This document shows, piece after piece, positions 1-5,023 of a stretch of 8,302 nt of DNA. The notes under the pieces are model-generated. The model had not been told where the DNA came from. It ran no database searches and saw only the letters and a list, made by a program, of their open reading frames with translations. Source of the stretch: Gammaproteobacteria bacterium (lineage in GTDB: Bacteria > Pseudomonadota > Gammaproteobacteria > Chromatiales > Sedimenticolaceae); NCBI GenBank assembly GCA_020445165.1, contig JAGRHE010000121.1:1-8302 (forward strand). The letters run 5' to 3'. Position numbers and translations under genes: made by a program. How positions within the stretch are numbered: the stretch's first letter is position 1; every line of letters starts with the position of its first letter.

Positions 1-416
1 CGATTCATGGCGTTCTTCAGCTTCTCGCCATCTTCCGAGTTCTGGAAACGGTCGACCGCATCGACATCTTTGAACACGAACGGCAGGTCGAAGATGCGGT
101 ACTTCTTGGTGAAGGTCTCGAACTTGGACAACGACGGCGCTGCCAACTGCACGTTGCCGTTGAGCATGGCCTCCAGCACCTTGTCGTCGTCGTACAGGGT
201 AGAGTTCGGGAAGACCTGCATACACGCCTTGCCATTCATCTCGGTGTTCACACGATCCGCCAGGATGTTGGCAGCGATCCCTTTCGGGTGCTTGTCGGCG
301 TTGGTCACGTGGCTGAACTTGATCACCATTTCGCCCGGATCACAGTCTGCCCAGACCGGTGTTGCAGAAACGGCCAGTGTGGCGGCTATGGCGAGGCCAA
401 CGAAGTGCTTGCGCAT
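1..416 (-). CDS. dctP: TRAP dicarboxylate transporter substrate-binding protein DctP (5' part only; truncated by window edge)
   Basis: This is the periplasmic solute-binding subunit of a tripartite ATP-independent (TRAP) transporter, which captures C4-dicarboxylates such as succinate, malate or fumarate and hands them to the DctQ/DctM membrane subunits. Reading leftward from the ATG at 416, 138 complete codons are visible. Residues 1-23 form a Sec signal peptide ending in VWA before DCDPGE. The mature part shows family hallmarks: IKFSHVT near its start, FPNSTLYDDD, and a long conserved run containing APSLSKF, FTKKY, FDLPFVF and DAVDRFQ, which matches DctP closely. The start is supported by an AGGAG Shine-Dalgarno sequence at 426-430, nine bases upstream. 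The remaining C-terminal part (family usual length is about 330 residues) lies beyond the left edge, where dctQ and dctM would be expected. Upstream is a sigma-54 promoter. Family assignment is secure; the exact substrate is inferred from resemblance to DctP. Confidence 0.93.
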   Translation of the reverse strand, partial: MRKHFVGLAIAATLAVSATPVWADCDPGEMVIKFSHVTNADKHPKGIAANILADRVNTEMNGKACMQVFPNSTLYDDDKVLEAMLNGNVQLAAPSLSKFETFTKKYRIFDLPFVFKDVDAVDRFQNSEDGEKLKNAMN

Positions 417-490
417 ATGCTTAATCTCCTAACGCTCTGTTTGAATTCTGTTGCGATCGCTGTCACAAAGGACGACGCGAACGTCTGCAC

Positions 491-507
491 TGCAACGCTG
501 GTGCCAA
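491..507 (-). promoter_or_regulatory. Sigma-54 (RpoN) -24/-12 promoter for dctP
   Basis: Read on the minus strand the site is TTGGCACCAGCGTTGCA. It contains the invariant GG and GC dinucleotides separated by exactly ten bases, and matches the sigma-54 consensus TGGCAC-N5-TTGCA at every fixed position. It points at dctP; transcription should begin around position 480, giving a leader of roughly 65 bases. Sigma-54 promoters need an AAA+ enhancer-binding activator; for dicarboxylate transporter genes (rhizobial dctA, pseudomonad dctPQM) the known activator is DctD, partnered with the sensor DctB. The regulator itself is not in this window. Confidence 0.85.
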
Positions 508-586
508 CCACCTGGCGATCACGCTATATCCTTGTTTTCATTCGTCAACATCGCGAAGCCGGCAAACCCGTCCGCGACCTTTATGG

Positions 587-598
587 GTGGAATCCCAC
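587..598 (-). promoter_or_regulatory. Candidate enhancer (activator-binding) site, dctP-proximal
   Basis: A dyad GTGG-N4-CCAC with perfect 4-bp arms, set in the longer imperfect repeat TGGGTGGAATCCCACA (584-599). Its centre lies about 112 bp upstream of the predicted dctP transcription start, the usual distance for an NtrC-type activator site. It shares a GG-AATCC-AC core with the dyad 33 bp further upstream. Binding by a DctD-like regulator is an inference. Confidence 0.5.
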
Positions 599-617
599 AC
601 AAGCGGGCATTGCAGGC

Positions 618-633
618 GTGCGGCAATCCACCC
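618..633 (-). promoter_or_regulatory. Candidate enhancer (activator-binding) site, dctP-distal
   Basis: An imperfect dyad GTGCGG-CAAT-CCACCC (four of six arm positions symmetric). It resembles, from memory, the rhizobial DctD-binding sites with GTGCGG/CCGCAC arms. Centre-to-centre distance from the proximal dyad is 33 bp, about three helical turns, so both would lie on the same DNA face, as is common for paired enhancer sites. It is followed at once by the palindrome CCCAATTGGG (631-640), which overlaps its right arm. Confidence 0.45.
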
Positions 634-773
634 AATTGGGCGAGGTGCCGCTTTCACTCGACATGGGACTGGACCAGCGCGACATCGCAAAGCAACCGAC
701 TCGATCAGTCGATGCTGACGTAAAGGGTATAGAAGGCTGTCGCCGCTTTTACAACCGCCACCCCGATCACAGG

Positions 774-790
774 GCAGCACAAGGTGCTGC
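774..790. repeat. Stem-loop upstream of the ompA-like gene
   Basis: GCAGCAC-AAG-GTGCTGC, a perfect 7-bp stem with a 3-base loop, followed directly by the AT-rich dyad ATAAA-TTAG-TTTAT (791-804). There is no T-tract on either strand, so an intrinsic terminator is unlikely. It sits just upstream of the predicted -35 element of the 878 gene, so an operator role is possible but unproven. Confidence 0.4.
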
Positions 791-813
791 ATAAATTAGT
801 TTATTAGCATTTG

Positions 814-843
814 TTGAAATCGAACGCCTATTCGGCCGATAAT
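814..843 (+). promoter_or_regulatory. Sigma-70-like promoter for the ompA-like gene
   Basis: A -35 element TTGAAA (814-819) and a -10 element GATAAT (838-843) are separated by 18 bp. The -10 matches the consensus at five of six positions. Transcription would begin near 850, leaving a leader of about 28 bases that contains the GGAG ribosome binding site (867-870). It is the best match between the dctP enhancers and the start codon. Confidence 0.55.
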
Positions 844-877
844 CCCCGCCGCAAAAAGAAAGCGCCGGAGAAAACTC

Positions 878-2698
878 ATGCCAAAGATTCAGTGCCGTTC
901 ATCACTCGTTGCGGCTCTCGCCCTGTTGTGTGTCACCCAGCAGGTGTTTGCCGGCGCGGTCAGCGAGACGCTGATCTTTCTGCAGGCAGACGGAGAGAGT
1001 TTCCTGAGCCAGCGCGCCCTGCGCTCGGACGCCCCCGAACACCGTTTTCACGTCGACAAGTCGTTGACCCTCGACCAACTCGGTTACATCGATCCCAATG
1101 AGTTCACTTGGGACGACAGCGGCGAACAAACCAATGTGCTGACCTTCCGGCAAGGTGATTTCACGGTCATGTACCCGGGACGTTTCGACCAGCCGGCACT
1201 GACTCGCGAGCGTGACGGCACCTTCGTCTACAACAGCTGGGACGGCATTACCCGGGCAGACGGCCACTTCGGAATGTGGCATGAACCGGGCAATTTCTCG
1301 CGCTTCAACTATGCCTGGATAATCCCGGCACACTTCGAACTGGTCGATTACGTCGCCAACCGCGAAGGCCAGTGGGTTGAACGCAACAACACGCTCACCT
1401 TCTTCGCCGAAGACGTCAACGATCTCACCTTCACCATCCGCTACCGTGAACGTGATACCGACGGCGATGGCGTCACTGATCGCAGCGACCGCTGCCCGCA
1501 GACGGCGCCAGGACTGGCCGTCGATGCGCATGGCTGCGAACCGGACAGCGACGCTGACGGCGTGCTCGATCGTGATGACCAGTGTCCTGGCACGGGAGCC
1601 GGGCTGGCCGTCGACGACAAGGGCTGTGAACCGGACCGCGACAACGACGGCGTACCCGATGTCGTCGACCTGTGTGGCACGACGCCCGAGGGCAGTGCCG
1701 TCGACAGCAACGGCTGCGCGCGCGATAGCGACGGCGACGGTGTCAAGGACTATGCAGACAACTGCCCGGAAACCGCTACCGGCCTCCTGGTCGACAGCGC
1801 CGGCTGTGAGCCGGACCTCGACGGCGATGGCGTGCGGCTGAGCCAGGACCGCTGCCATGACACGCCGGCCGGGCGTGTTGTCGACGAATCGGGATGCGAA
1901 CTCGATGGCGACAATGATGGCGTGGTCGACGGCAATGACCAGTGCCCTAACTCCGCTACCGATGCCGAGGTCGATCGCAAAGGTTGCGAAATCGACTGCG
2001 ACGGCGATGGCATCGTCAACTCGGCCGATCAATGTCCACGCACTGCAGAAGGTCGCAGCGTGAACGATGTCGGCTGTGAACTCGACAGCGATGGTGACGG
2101 TGTCGTCGATGCCAACGACCAGTGCCCGAACACCCCGGCCGGTCGCACCGTCAATGACACCGGCTGCGAACTCGACAGCGATGGTGACGGTGTCGTCGAT
2201 GCAATCGACCAGTGCCCGGACAGCGCCGCCGGTGCGGTGGTCGACGCAGTTGGCTGCTACCCGGATGACGACAACGACGGCGTTCGCAACGCGGCCGACC
2301 TGTGCCCCGGCACCGAGGCGGGTGTCGAGGTCGATGCCACGGGCTGCGCCAAGCGCACCCCGATCCGACTCGAAGGCGTGAACTTCCTTTCCAACTCCGA
2401 CCAGTTGACCGACGAGTCACTGGCAATTCTCGATGCCGTTGCCCAGACCCTGCTACAGCATGGCTACCTCGAACTGGAAGTGGCCGGACACACCGATGCC
2501 CAGGGGGATGCGACCTACAACCTCGACCTGTCGCAACGCCGCGCCAATACGGTTCGGGACTACCTGTTGGGCCGGGGTGTCGAACTGAAAACGCTGGTCG
2601 CCAAAGGCTACGGTGAAGACCGTCCCGTGGCAGACAACGGCAGCGCGGCCGGCCGTGCAATGAACCGCCGTGTCGAACTGAAGCGGCTCGACGACTGA
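878..2698 (+). CDS. OmpA-family envelope protein with ten thrombospondin type 3 repeats
   Basis: A 606-residue exported protein predicted to link the outer membrane or periplasm to peptidoglycan. Residues 1-26 form a Sec signal peptide (cleavage after VFA). Residues 27-192 are a domain I do not recognise, rich in aromatic residues and probably beta-structured. Residues 193-492 are ten tandem 30-residue thrombospondin type 3 repeats, each with a DxDxDG calcium-binding loop, a DxC(P) step and a GC near the end, giving two cysteines per repeat. Residues 494-606 are an OmpA C-terminal domain with GHTD (537-540), LSQRRA (551-556) and NRRVEL (596-601); Asp540 and Arg555 correspond by spacing to the diaminopimelate-contacting pair of E. 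coli OmpA. The ATG at 878 has GGAG seven bases upstream. No transmembrane beta-barrel of E. coli OmpA type is evident, so the N-terminal domain may act differently. Domain calls are secure; the physiological role is not. Confidence 0.92.
   Translation: MPKIQCRSSLVAALALLCVTQQVFAGAVSETLIFLQADGESFLSQRALRSDAPEHRFHVDKSLTLDQLGYIDPNEFTWDDSGEQTNVLTFRQGDFTVMYPGRFDQPALTRERDGTFVYNSWDGITRADGHFGMWHEPGNFSRFNYAWIIPAHFELVDYVANREGQWVERNNTLTFFAEDVNDLTFTIRYRERDTDGDGVTDRSDRCPQTAPGLAVDAHGCEPDSDADGVLDRDDQCPGTGAGLAVDDKGCEPDRDNDGVPDVVDLCGTTPEGSAVDSNGCARDSDGDGVKDYADNCPETATGLLVDSAGCEPDLDGDGVRLSQDRCHDTPAGRVVDESGCELDGDNDGVVDGNDQCPNSATDAEVDRKGCEIDCDGDGIVNSADQCPRTAEGRSVNDVGCELDSDGDGVVDANDQCPNTPAGRTVNDTGCELDSDGDGVVDAIDQCPDSAAGAVVDAVGCYPDDDNDGVRNAADLCPGTEAGVEVDATGCAKRTPIRLEGVNFLSNSDQLTDESLAILDAVAQTLLQHGYLELEVAGHTDAQGDATYNLDLSQRRANTVRDYLLGRGVELKTLVAKGYGEDRPVADNGSAAGRAMNRRVELKRLDD
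1454..2353 (+). repeat. Ten 90-bp tandem units encoding thrombospondin type 3 repeats
   Basis: Exactly ten units of 90 bp with no indels, each encoding a 30-residue calcium-binding repeat. Most units have diverged at DNA level, but units 8 and 9 share an identical 35-bp run (2078-2112 and 2168-2202, exactly 90 bp apart), pointing to recent duplication or gene conversion. Unit 5 has lost the third acidic position (GVRLSQD), unit 3 has CG in place of CP, and unit 7 carries an extra cysteine in its calcium loop (DCDGDG). Confidence 0.9.
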
Positions 2699-2703
2699 AG
2701 TAC

Positions 2704-2732
2704 CGGAAGCGGACTGCGACAGTCCGCTTCCG
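2704..2732 (+). terminator. Hairpin terminator after the ompA-like gene
   Basis: A perfect 12-bp GC-rich stem (CGGAAGCGGACT paired with its complement) around the 5-base loop GCGAC begins six bases after the stop codon. Only a short T-run (TTT at 2735-2737) follows, so termination may be partial or the hairpin may mainly protect the mRNA 3' end. Confidence 0.65.
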
Positions 2733-2887
2733 CGTTTCAGTGACCCGGCTGGTGCCCGGTATGCGGTGAGCGGGCGCGGCGCGTCGAGATCAATAACCTT
2801 CAATTTTTCGACGTTCCCATCGAGTGCGACATACAAGGTCGCTCCCGACACCGTACAATCGCAGCTCCATTCCAGCGGCAGGTCTCC

Positions 2888-3760
2888 GTGCACTGGCTCA
2901 CTCTCAGTCTCGTCTGTGCCTTCGCCCTGGCCAGCTCCGATGCCGCAGCCAAGCACTGGCTACGCGACGCCGGAGCACGCGAGATGGTTGTCGTGCGTCT
3001 CGGGCTGAGCGGGCTCCTGCTGCTGCCGTGGGTACTGACATTCGACCTGCCACCCCTGCCCCCACCCTTCTGGGCCTGGATCGCCGTGCTGATCCCGCTC
3101 GAGACGCTCGCCATGTTGATGTACATGCAGGCGATCCGGGATCACGCACTGGCACTGACCGTGCCCTACCTCGCGTTCACCCCGGTGCTGGTGGTCATCA
3201 CCGGATGGCTGGTGCTCGGCGAGACTGTCAGCGGCAGCGGCCTGGCCGGGATCCTGCTCGTTGTGGCGGGTTCCTGGCTGTTGAACTTCGAACAGACCGG
3301 ACAGCTCGGGTTGTCGCGACTGCTTGCACCACTCAAAGCCATCGTCGTCAATCGCGGTTCACGCCTGATGCTGGCCACGGCGAGCATCTATGCCGTCACG
3401 TCGGTCGGCGGCAAGGCCGCGATGCAATGGATGCCACCACAGCAGTTCGGCGCGTTCTACTTTGCCGTGCTCGGCAGTGCGGTGTTGCTGCTGATGGCGG
3501 TCACCCGCCCGCAGGCACTGCGTGTACACCGTTTCGGACTCTTGCCACTGCTCGTCGTCTCCGGCTTCATGGTGCTCATGGTGATCGTGCACTTCATGGC
3601 CCTGGCCGAGGTCGAGGCCGCTTACATGATTGCCGCCAAACGCACCAGCCTGCTGTTCGGCATGCTGTATGGCGCTATCCTGTTCGGGGAACGACACCTT
3701 GGACGGCACCTCCTGGCCGGCGCGCTGATGGTGGCCGGCGTGGTTGTCATCGCTGTTTGA
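2888..3760 (+). CDS. EamA/DMT-superfamily membrane transporter
   Basis: A 290-residue inner-membrane protein of the drug/metabolite transporter (EamA) type, a group of about ten-helix exporters of metabolites, amino acids or drugs. The sequence is strongly hydrophobic and shows the usual two-fold internal repeat: residues 1-135, ending with the hallmark WLVLGE (107-112) and a last helix near 119-133, and residues 158-290, with FGE (266-268) at the same place. Length fits the family. The start is GTG at 2888 with CAGG (2879-2882) five bases upstream; no closer ATG fits the first helix. A TACAAT hexamer at 2854-2859 could be a -10 element, but its -35 is poor. The cupin gene follows after 22 bp in the same direction, suggesting co-transcription. 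Substrate cannot be inferred. Confidence 0.88.
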   Translation: MHWLTLSLVCAFALASSDAAAKHWLRDAGAREMVVVRLGLSGLLLLPWVLTFDLPPLPPPFWAWIAVLIPLETLAMLMYMQAIRDHALALTVPYLAFTPVLVVITGWLVLGETVSGSGLAGILLVVAGSWLLNFEQTGQLGLSRLLAPLKAIVVNRGSRLMLATASIYAVTSVGGKAAMQWMPPQQFGAFYFAVLGSAVLLLMAVTRPQALRVHRFGLLPLLVVSGFMVLMVIVHFMALAEVEAAYMIAAKRTSLLFGMLYGAILFGERHLGRHLLAGALMVAGVVVIAV

Positions 3761-3782
3761 CCGAACAACCCGCGGGCACATC

Positions 3783-4139
3783 ATGCGCACCCGATATGAA
3801 GATCAATCCACGTACCAGACCCGGGACGGCTCGCTGATCCGCGAACTGATGCACCCGGCCGAACATGGCAACCGGGCGCAGAGCCTGGCAGAGGCGCGCG
3901 TGGCGCCGGGACAGCAGACCGCGCTGCACCGCCATCATCGCAGCGAGGAGCTGTATCACGTCACGGCTGGTCGCGGATCGATGACACTGGGCGACGCACA
4001 ATTCGAGATCTCGCCCGGTGATACGATCGCGATTCCTCCCGGCACCGCGCATCGTGTGCGCAACCCGGGGCCGGATGAGCTGATCATCCTGTGCTGCTGC
4101 AGCCCGCCCTATTCACACGACGACACGGAACTGCTCTAG
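3783..4139 (+). CDS. Small cupin-domain protein
   Basis: A 118-residue single-domain cupin, probably a cytoplasmic metal-binding beta-barrel. Both cupin motifs are complete: motif 1 is G43-x5-H49-x-H51-x4-E56-x6-G63 and motif 2 is G79-x5-P85-x-G87-x2-H90-x3-N94, so the three-histidine, one-glutamate metal site (H49, H51, E56, H90) is intact. The C-terminus carries three successive cysteines (104-106) and then SPPYSHDDTELL. Such proteins resemble the cupin half of mannose-6-phosphate isomerase but are usually of unknown substrate. The ATG at 3783 is preferred over an in-frame TTG at 3744 because the latter would overlap the transporter gene; the ribosome binding site is weak (GCGGG), which suits a downstream cistron translated with the transporter. 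The fold is certain, the reaction is not. Confidence 0.88.
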   Translation: MRTRYEDQSTYQTRDGSLIRELMHPAEHGNRAQSLAEARVAPGQQTALHRHHRSEELYHVTAGRGSMTLGDAQFEISPGDTIAIPPGTAHRVRNPGPDELIILCCCSPPYSHDDTELL

Positions 4140-4205
4140 ACCCGGGACTTTGCCGGCGACCAGGCCGGAGAACCTTGATCCCATTGCATTTTTCTATGTT
4201 CGGAA

Positions 4206-4224
4206 TGGCAAATAACAATTGCCA
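4206..4224. promoter_or_regulatory. Operator-like inverted repeat TGGCAA-N7-TTGCCA
   Basis: A perfect 6-bp dyad around an AT-only-but-one 7-base spacer (ATAACAA), in an AT-rich patch between the cupin stop and the small open frame at 4283. Its size and symmetry are typical of a dimeric regulator site. A TTGCAT hexamer lies just upstream (about 4185), but I see no well-spaced -10, so a promoter is only possible here. Confidence 0.35.
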
Positions 4225-4282
4225 ATTCGGCCCTGGCATGGGCAGACTCAGGTCATCCTGAACCACGAAGCAGGTGACCGAG

Positions 4283-4438
4283 ATGCCCACAAGTCGCGAC
4301 AAGAAAGACAGCAAGACGATAGAGCACGTCGAGCGCCTGGCGCAGCTTGCGCGGGTGGTGTTCGGCGGGACATACGGCGAGTCGCGCCCCCTCCCGCAGC
4401 CGCACCACGGCGAGCGCCGCTCGATACTGCGTCCCTGA
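4283..4438 (+). CDS. Possible small protein of 51 residues, unknown function
   Basis: An ATG-started frame of 51 codons ending at TGA. Three things favour it. It has a near-ideal ribosome binding site, AGGTGA, five bases before the ATG. Its third codon positions are mostly G or C, like the neighbours. Its composition changes sensibly: a charged, probably helical first half (MPTSRDKKDS, then IEHVERLAQLARVV) and then a proline-, glycine- and histidine-rich tail (PLPQPHHGERRS). There is no signal peptide, membrane segment or cysteine. It matches no family I recognise. It sits between the cupin gene and the DUF2892 gene, on the same strand, with its own dyad upstream and a weak hairpin downstream. 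It could still be a chance frame. Confidence 0.45.
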   Translation: MPTSRDKKDSKTIEHVERLAQLARVVFGGTYGESRPLPQPHHGERRSILRP

Positions 4439-4471
4439 CGACAGATTCGCAGCCATCGGTGCCCGACTCTC

Positions 4472-4497
4472 CGCAGCCGGGCCAACCCTCGGCTGTG
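4472..4497 (+). terminator. Weak hairpin after the 51-codon frame
   Basis: CAGCCG (4474-4479) pairs with CGGCTG (4490-4495), extendable by a G-U and a C-G pair, around a 10-base loop. There is no T-tract. It lies between the small open frame and the -35 element of the next gene, so it could isolate the two transcription units. Confidence 0.3.
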
Positions 4498-4501
4498 CGT
4501 C

Positions 4502-4531
4502 TTGACGGCATATATTAGATTACGCTAATAT
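4502..4531 (+). promoter_or_regulatory. Sigma-70 promoter of the DUF2892 gene with embedded operator
   Basis: A -35 element TTGACG (4502-4507) is followed after 18 bp by TAATAT (4526-4531). The whole spacer and the -10 are occupied by an inverted repeat, ATATTAG-N6-CTAATAT (arms 4512-4518 and 4525-4531, perfect 7-bp arms, 20 bp overall). A repressor bound here would block RNA polymerase. Genes for DUF2892/YgaP-like proteins are known to be controlled by ArsR-family repressors of the BigR/YgaV/SqrR type, which bind AT-rich dyads and respond to sulfide species; assigning this site to such a repressor is inference, and no ArsR gene is in the window. Confidence 0.6.
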
Positions 4532-4598
4532 CATCGCCGTTTTCAGACCGCTGAGCCGTATCCCTGCGGTTTCATCCAGCACCTCTCGGAGAGAAACC

Positions 4599-4814
4599 AT
4601 GTCCATCGAACGAATCGTTTTGGCATTTGCCGGTATCATGATCATGTTGACCGTGGCCCTGGGCGTACCGGCCAGCCCGATCTTCCACCACGAGTACTGG
4701 TTGTACTTCACCGCCTTCATCGGCCTGAACCTGTTTCAGTCGGCCTTCACCGGATTCTGCCCGCTGGCAACGATCCTCAAGGCCTTCGGCAAGAAGCCTG
4801 GCACCGCTTACTGA
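4599..4814 (+). CDS. DUF2892 (YgaP-like) small inner-membrane protein
   Basis: A 71-residue protein with two hydrophobic helices (about 6-24 and 34-52) and a short cationic tail, fitting the DUF2892 family, which equals the C-terminal membrane part of E. coli YgaP without its rhodanese domain. The signature is the conserved N44-L-x-Q-x3-T-x-F-C54-P55 segment at the end of the second helix. Related proteins appear beside sulfur-metabolism or ArsR-regulated genes and may take part in sulfur or thiocyanate handling, though the biochemical role of the stand-alone form is not established. The ATG at 4599 has a GGAGAG ribosome binding site (4588-4593); the bases CTCTC just before it could fold back on it. 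It appears monocistronic, with its own promoter upstream and a strong terminator 23 bases after the stop codon. Confidence 0.88.
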   Translation: MSIERIVLAFAGIMIMLTVALGVPASPIFHHEYWLYFTAFIGLNLFQSAFTGFCPLATILKAFGKKPGTAY

Positions 4815-4832
4815 GCGGCCGTTGCCAGGGAA

Positions 4833-4868
4833 GCAACAAAGCCGGCCTCGCGCCGGCTTTTTCGTTGC
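4833..4868 (+). terminator. Intrinsic terminator of the DUF2892 gene (possibly bidirectional)
   Basis: AAAGCCGGC (4838-4846) pairs perfectly with GCCGGCTTT (4852-4860) around a 5-base loop and runs into five Ts (4858-4862). The outer bases GCAAC (4833-4837) and GTTGC (4864-4868) extend the pairing. The A-run on the other side gives a shorter T-run on the minus strand, so it may also act as a backup for leftward transcripts. Confidence 0.88.
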
Positions 4869-4896
4869 CAGTGGATCGCCCCGCCTGCAATCGGCC

Positions 4897-4941
4897 GTAG
4901 GGCAGGCTGTGCCTGCCATTGTCGGGCACAGCCCGACCTAC
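4897..4941. repeat. Inverted pair of GTAG-headed REP elements (BIME-like)
   Basis: The plus strand begins GTAG, followed by a hairpin GGCAGGC-TGT-GCCTGCC (4901-4917). After a 3-base separator ATT comes the mirror unit, which read on the minus strand also begins GTAG and forms GTCGGGC-TGT-GCCCGAC (4921-4937). The heads GTAGG and CCTAC pair with each other, so the 45-bp whole can fold as two hairpins on a common stem. A GTAG-type tetranucleotide followed by a short hairpin is the layout of REP elements mobilised by RAYT (TnpA-REP) transposases. It lies in the gap between convergent genes, the usual REP location. The RAYT gene is not in this window, and only this one copy is visible. Confidence 0.75.
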
Positions 4942-4969
4942 CGCGCGATGCATGTAGTGATCGATGCAG

Positions 4970-5007
4970 AAAAAAGCCCGGCCGACTCACACCGACCGGG
5001 CCCTTTT
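4970..5007 (-). terminator. Intrinsic terminator of the phosphatase gene
   Basis: Read leftward, GCCCGG (5001-4996) pairs with CCGGGC (4981-4976) around a 14-base loop and is followed by six Ts (4975-4970). It begins 17 bases beyond the TAA of the PhoX-like gene. A TTTT run at 5004-5007 on the plus strand means it could also stop rightward transcripts. Confidence 0.8.
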
Positions 5008-5023
5008 GCTATTGGACGCCGCT

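Larger units (their letters stand above)
417..877. other. Divergent intergenic regulatory region (dctP / ompA-like gene)
   Basis: This 461-bp stretch separates two divergently transcribed genes and holds no convincing gene: the open frames across it lack ribosome binding sites, overlap the neighbouring genes or show no family motif. What it does hold, from left to right, is the dctP leader with its Shine-Dalgarno sequence, a sigma-54 promoter (491-507), an AT-rich patch (about 523-542) suited to bending, two enhancer-like dyads (587-598 and 618-633), a perfect palindrome CCCAATTGGG (631-640), a short inverted repeat CGACT-N5-AGTCG (697-711), a 7-bp stem-loop (774-790), an AT-rich dyad ATAAA-N4-TTTAT (791-804) and a sigma-70-like promoter for the rightward gene. 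Confidence 0.8.

Noticed and set aside
538..792. Minus-strand frame of 84 codons in the dctP upstream region
   Set aside because: It covers the enhancer dyads and stem-loop, lacks a ribosome binding site and looks like random arginine/cysteine-rich translation of GC-rich DNA.
902..2032. Long minus-strand frame over the TSP3 repeat region
   Set aside because: Its periodic sequence simply reflects the 90-bp repeats read backwards; the sense product has a signal peptide, calcium repeats and an OmpA domain.
2854..2859. TACAAT hexamer as a promoter for the transporter gene
   Set aside because: It is a good -10 match but no acceptable -35 lies 16-18 bp upstream, so it is mentioned only in the gene entry.
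2453..2956. Minus-strand frame of 167 codons bridging the OmpA 3' end and the transporter start
   Set aside because: It overlaps both genes and the terminator hairpin, and shows no motif or ribosome binding site. Only its middle part covers non-coding DNA.
4152..4173. Possible terminator hairpin after the cupin gene (CCGGC-N6-GCCGG)
   Set aside because: The stem is only 5 bp and there is no T-tract, so it cannot be told from chance in GC-rich DNA.
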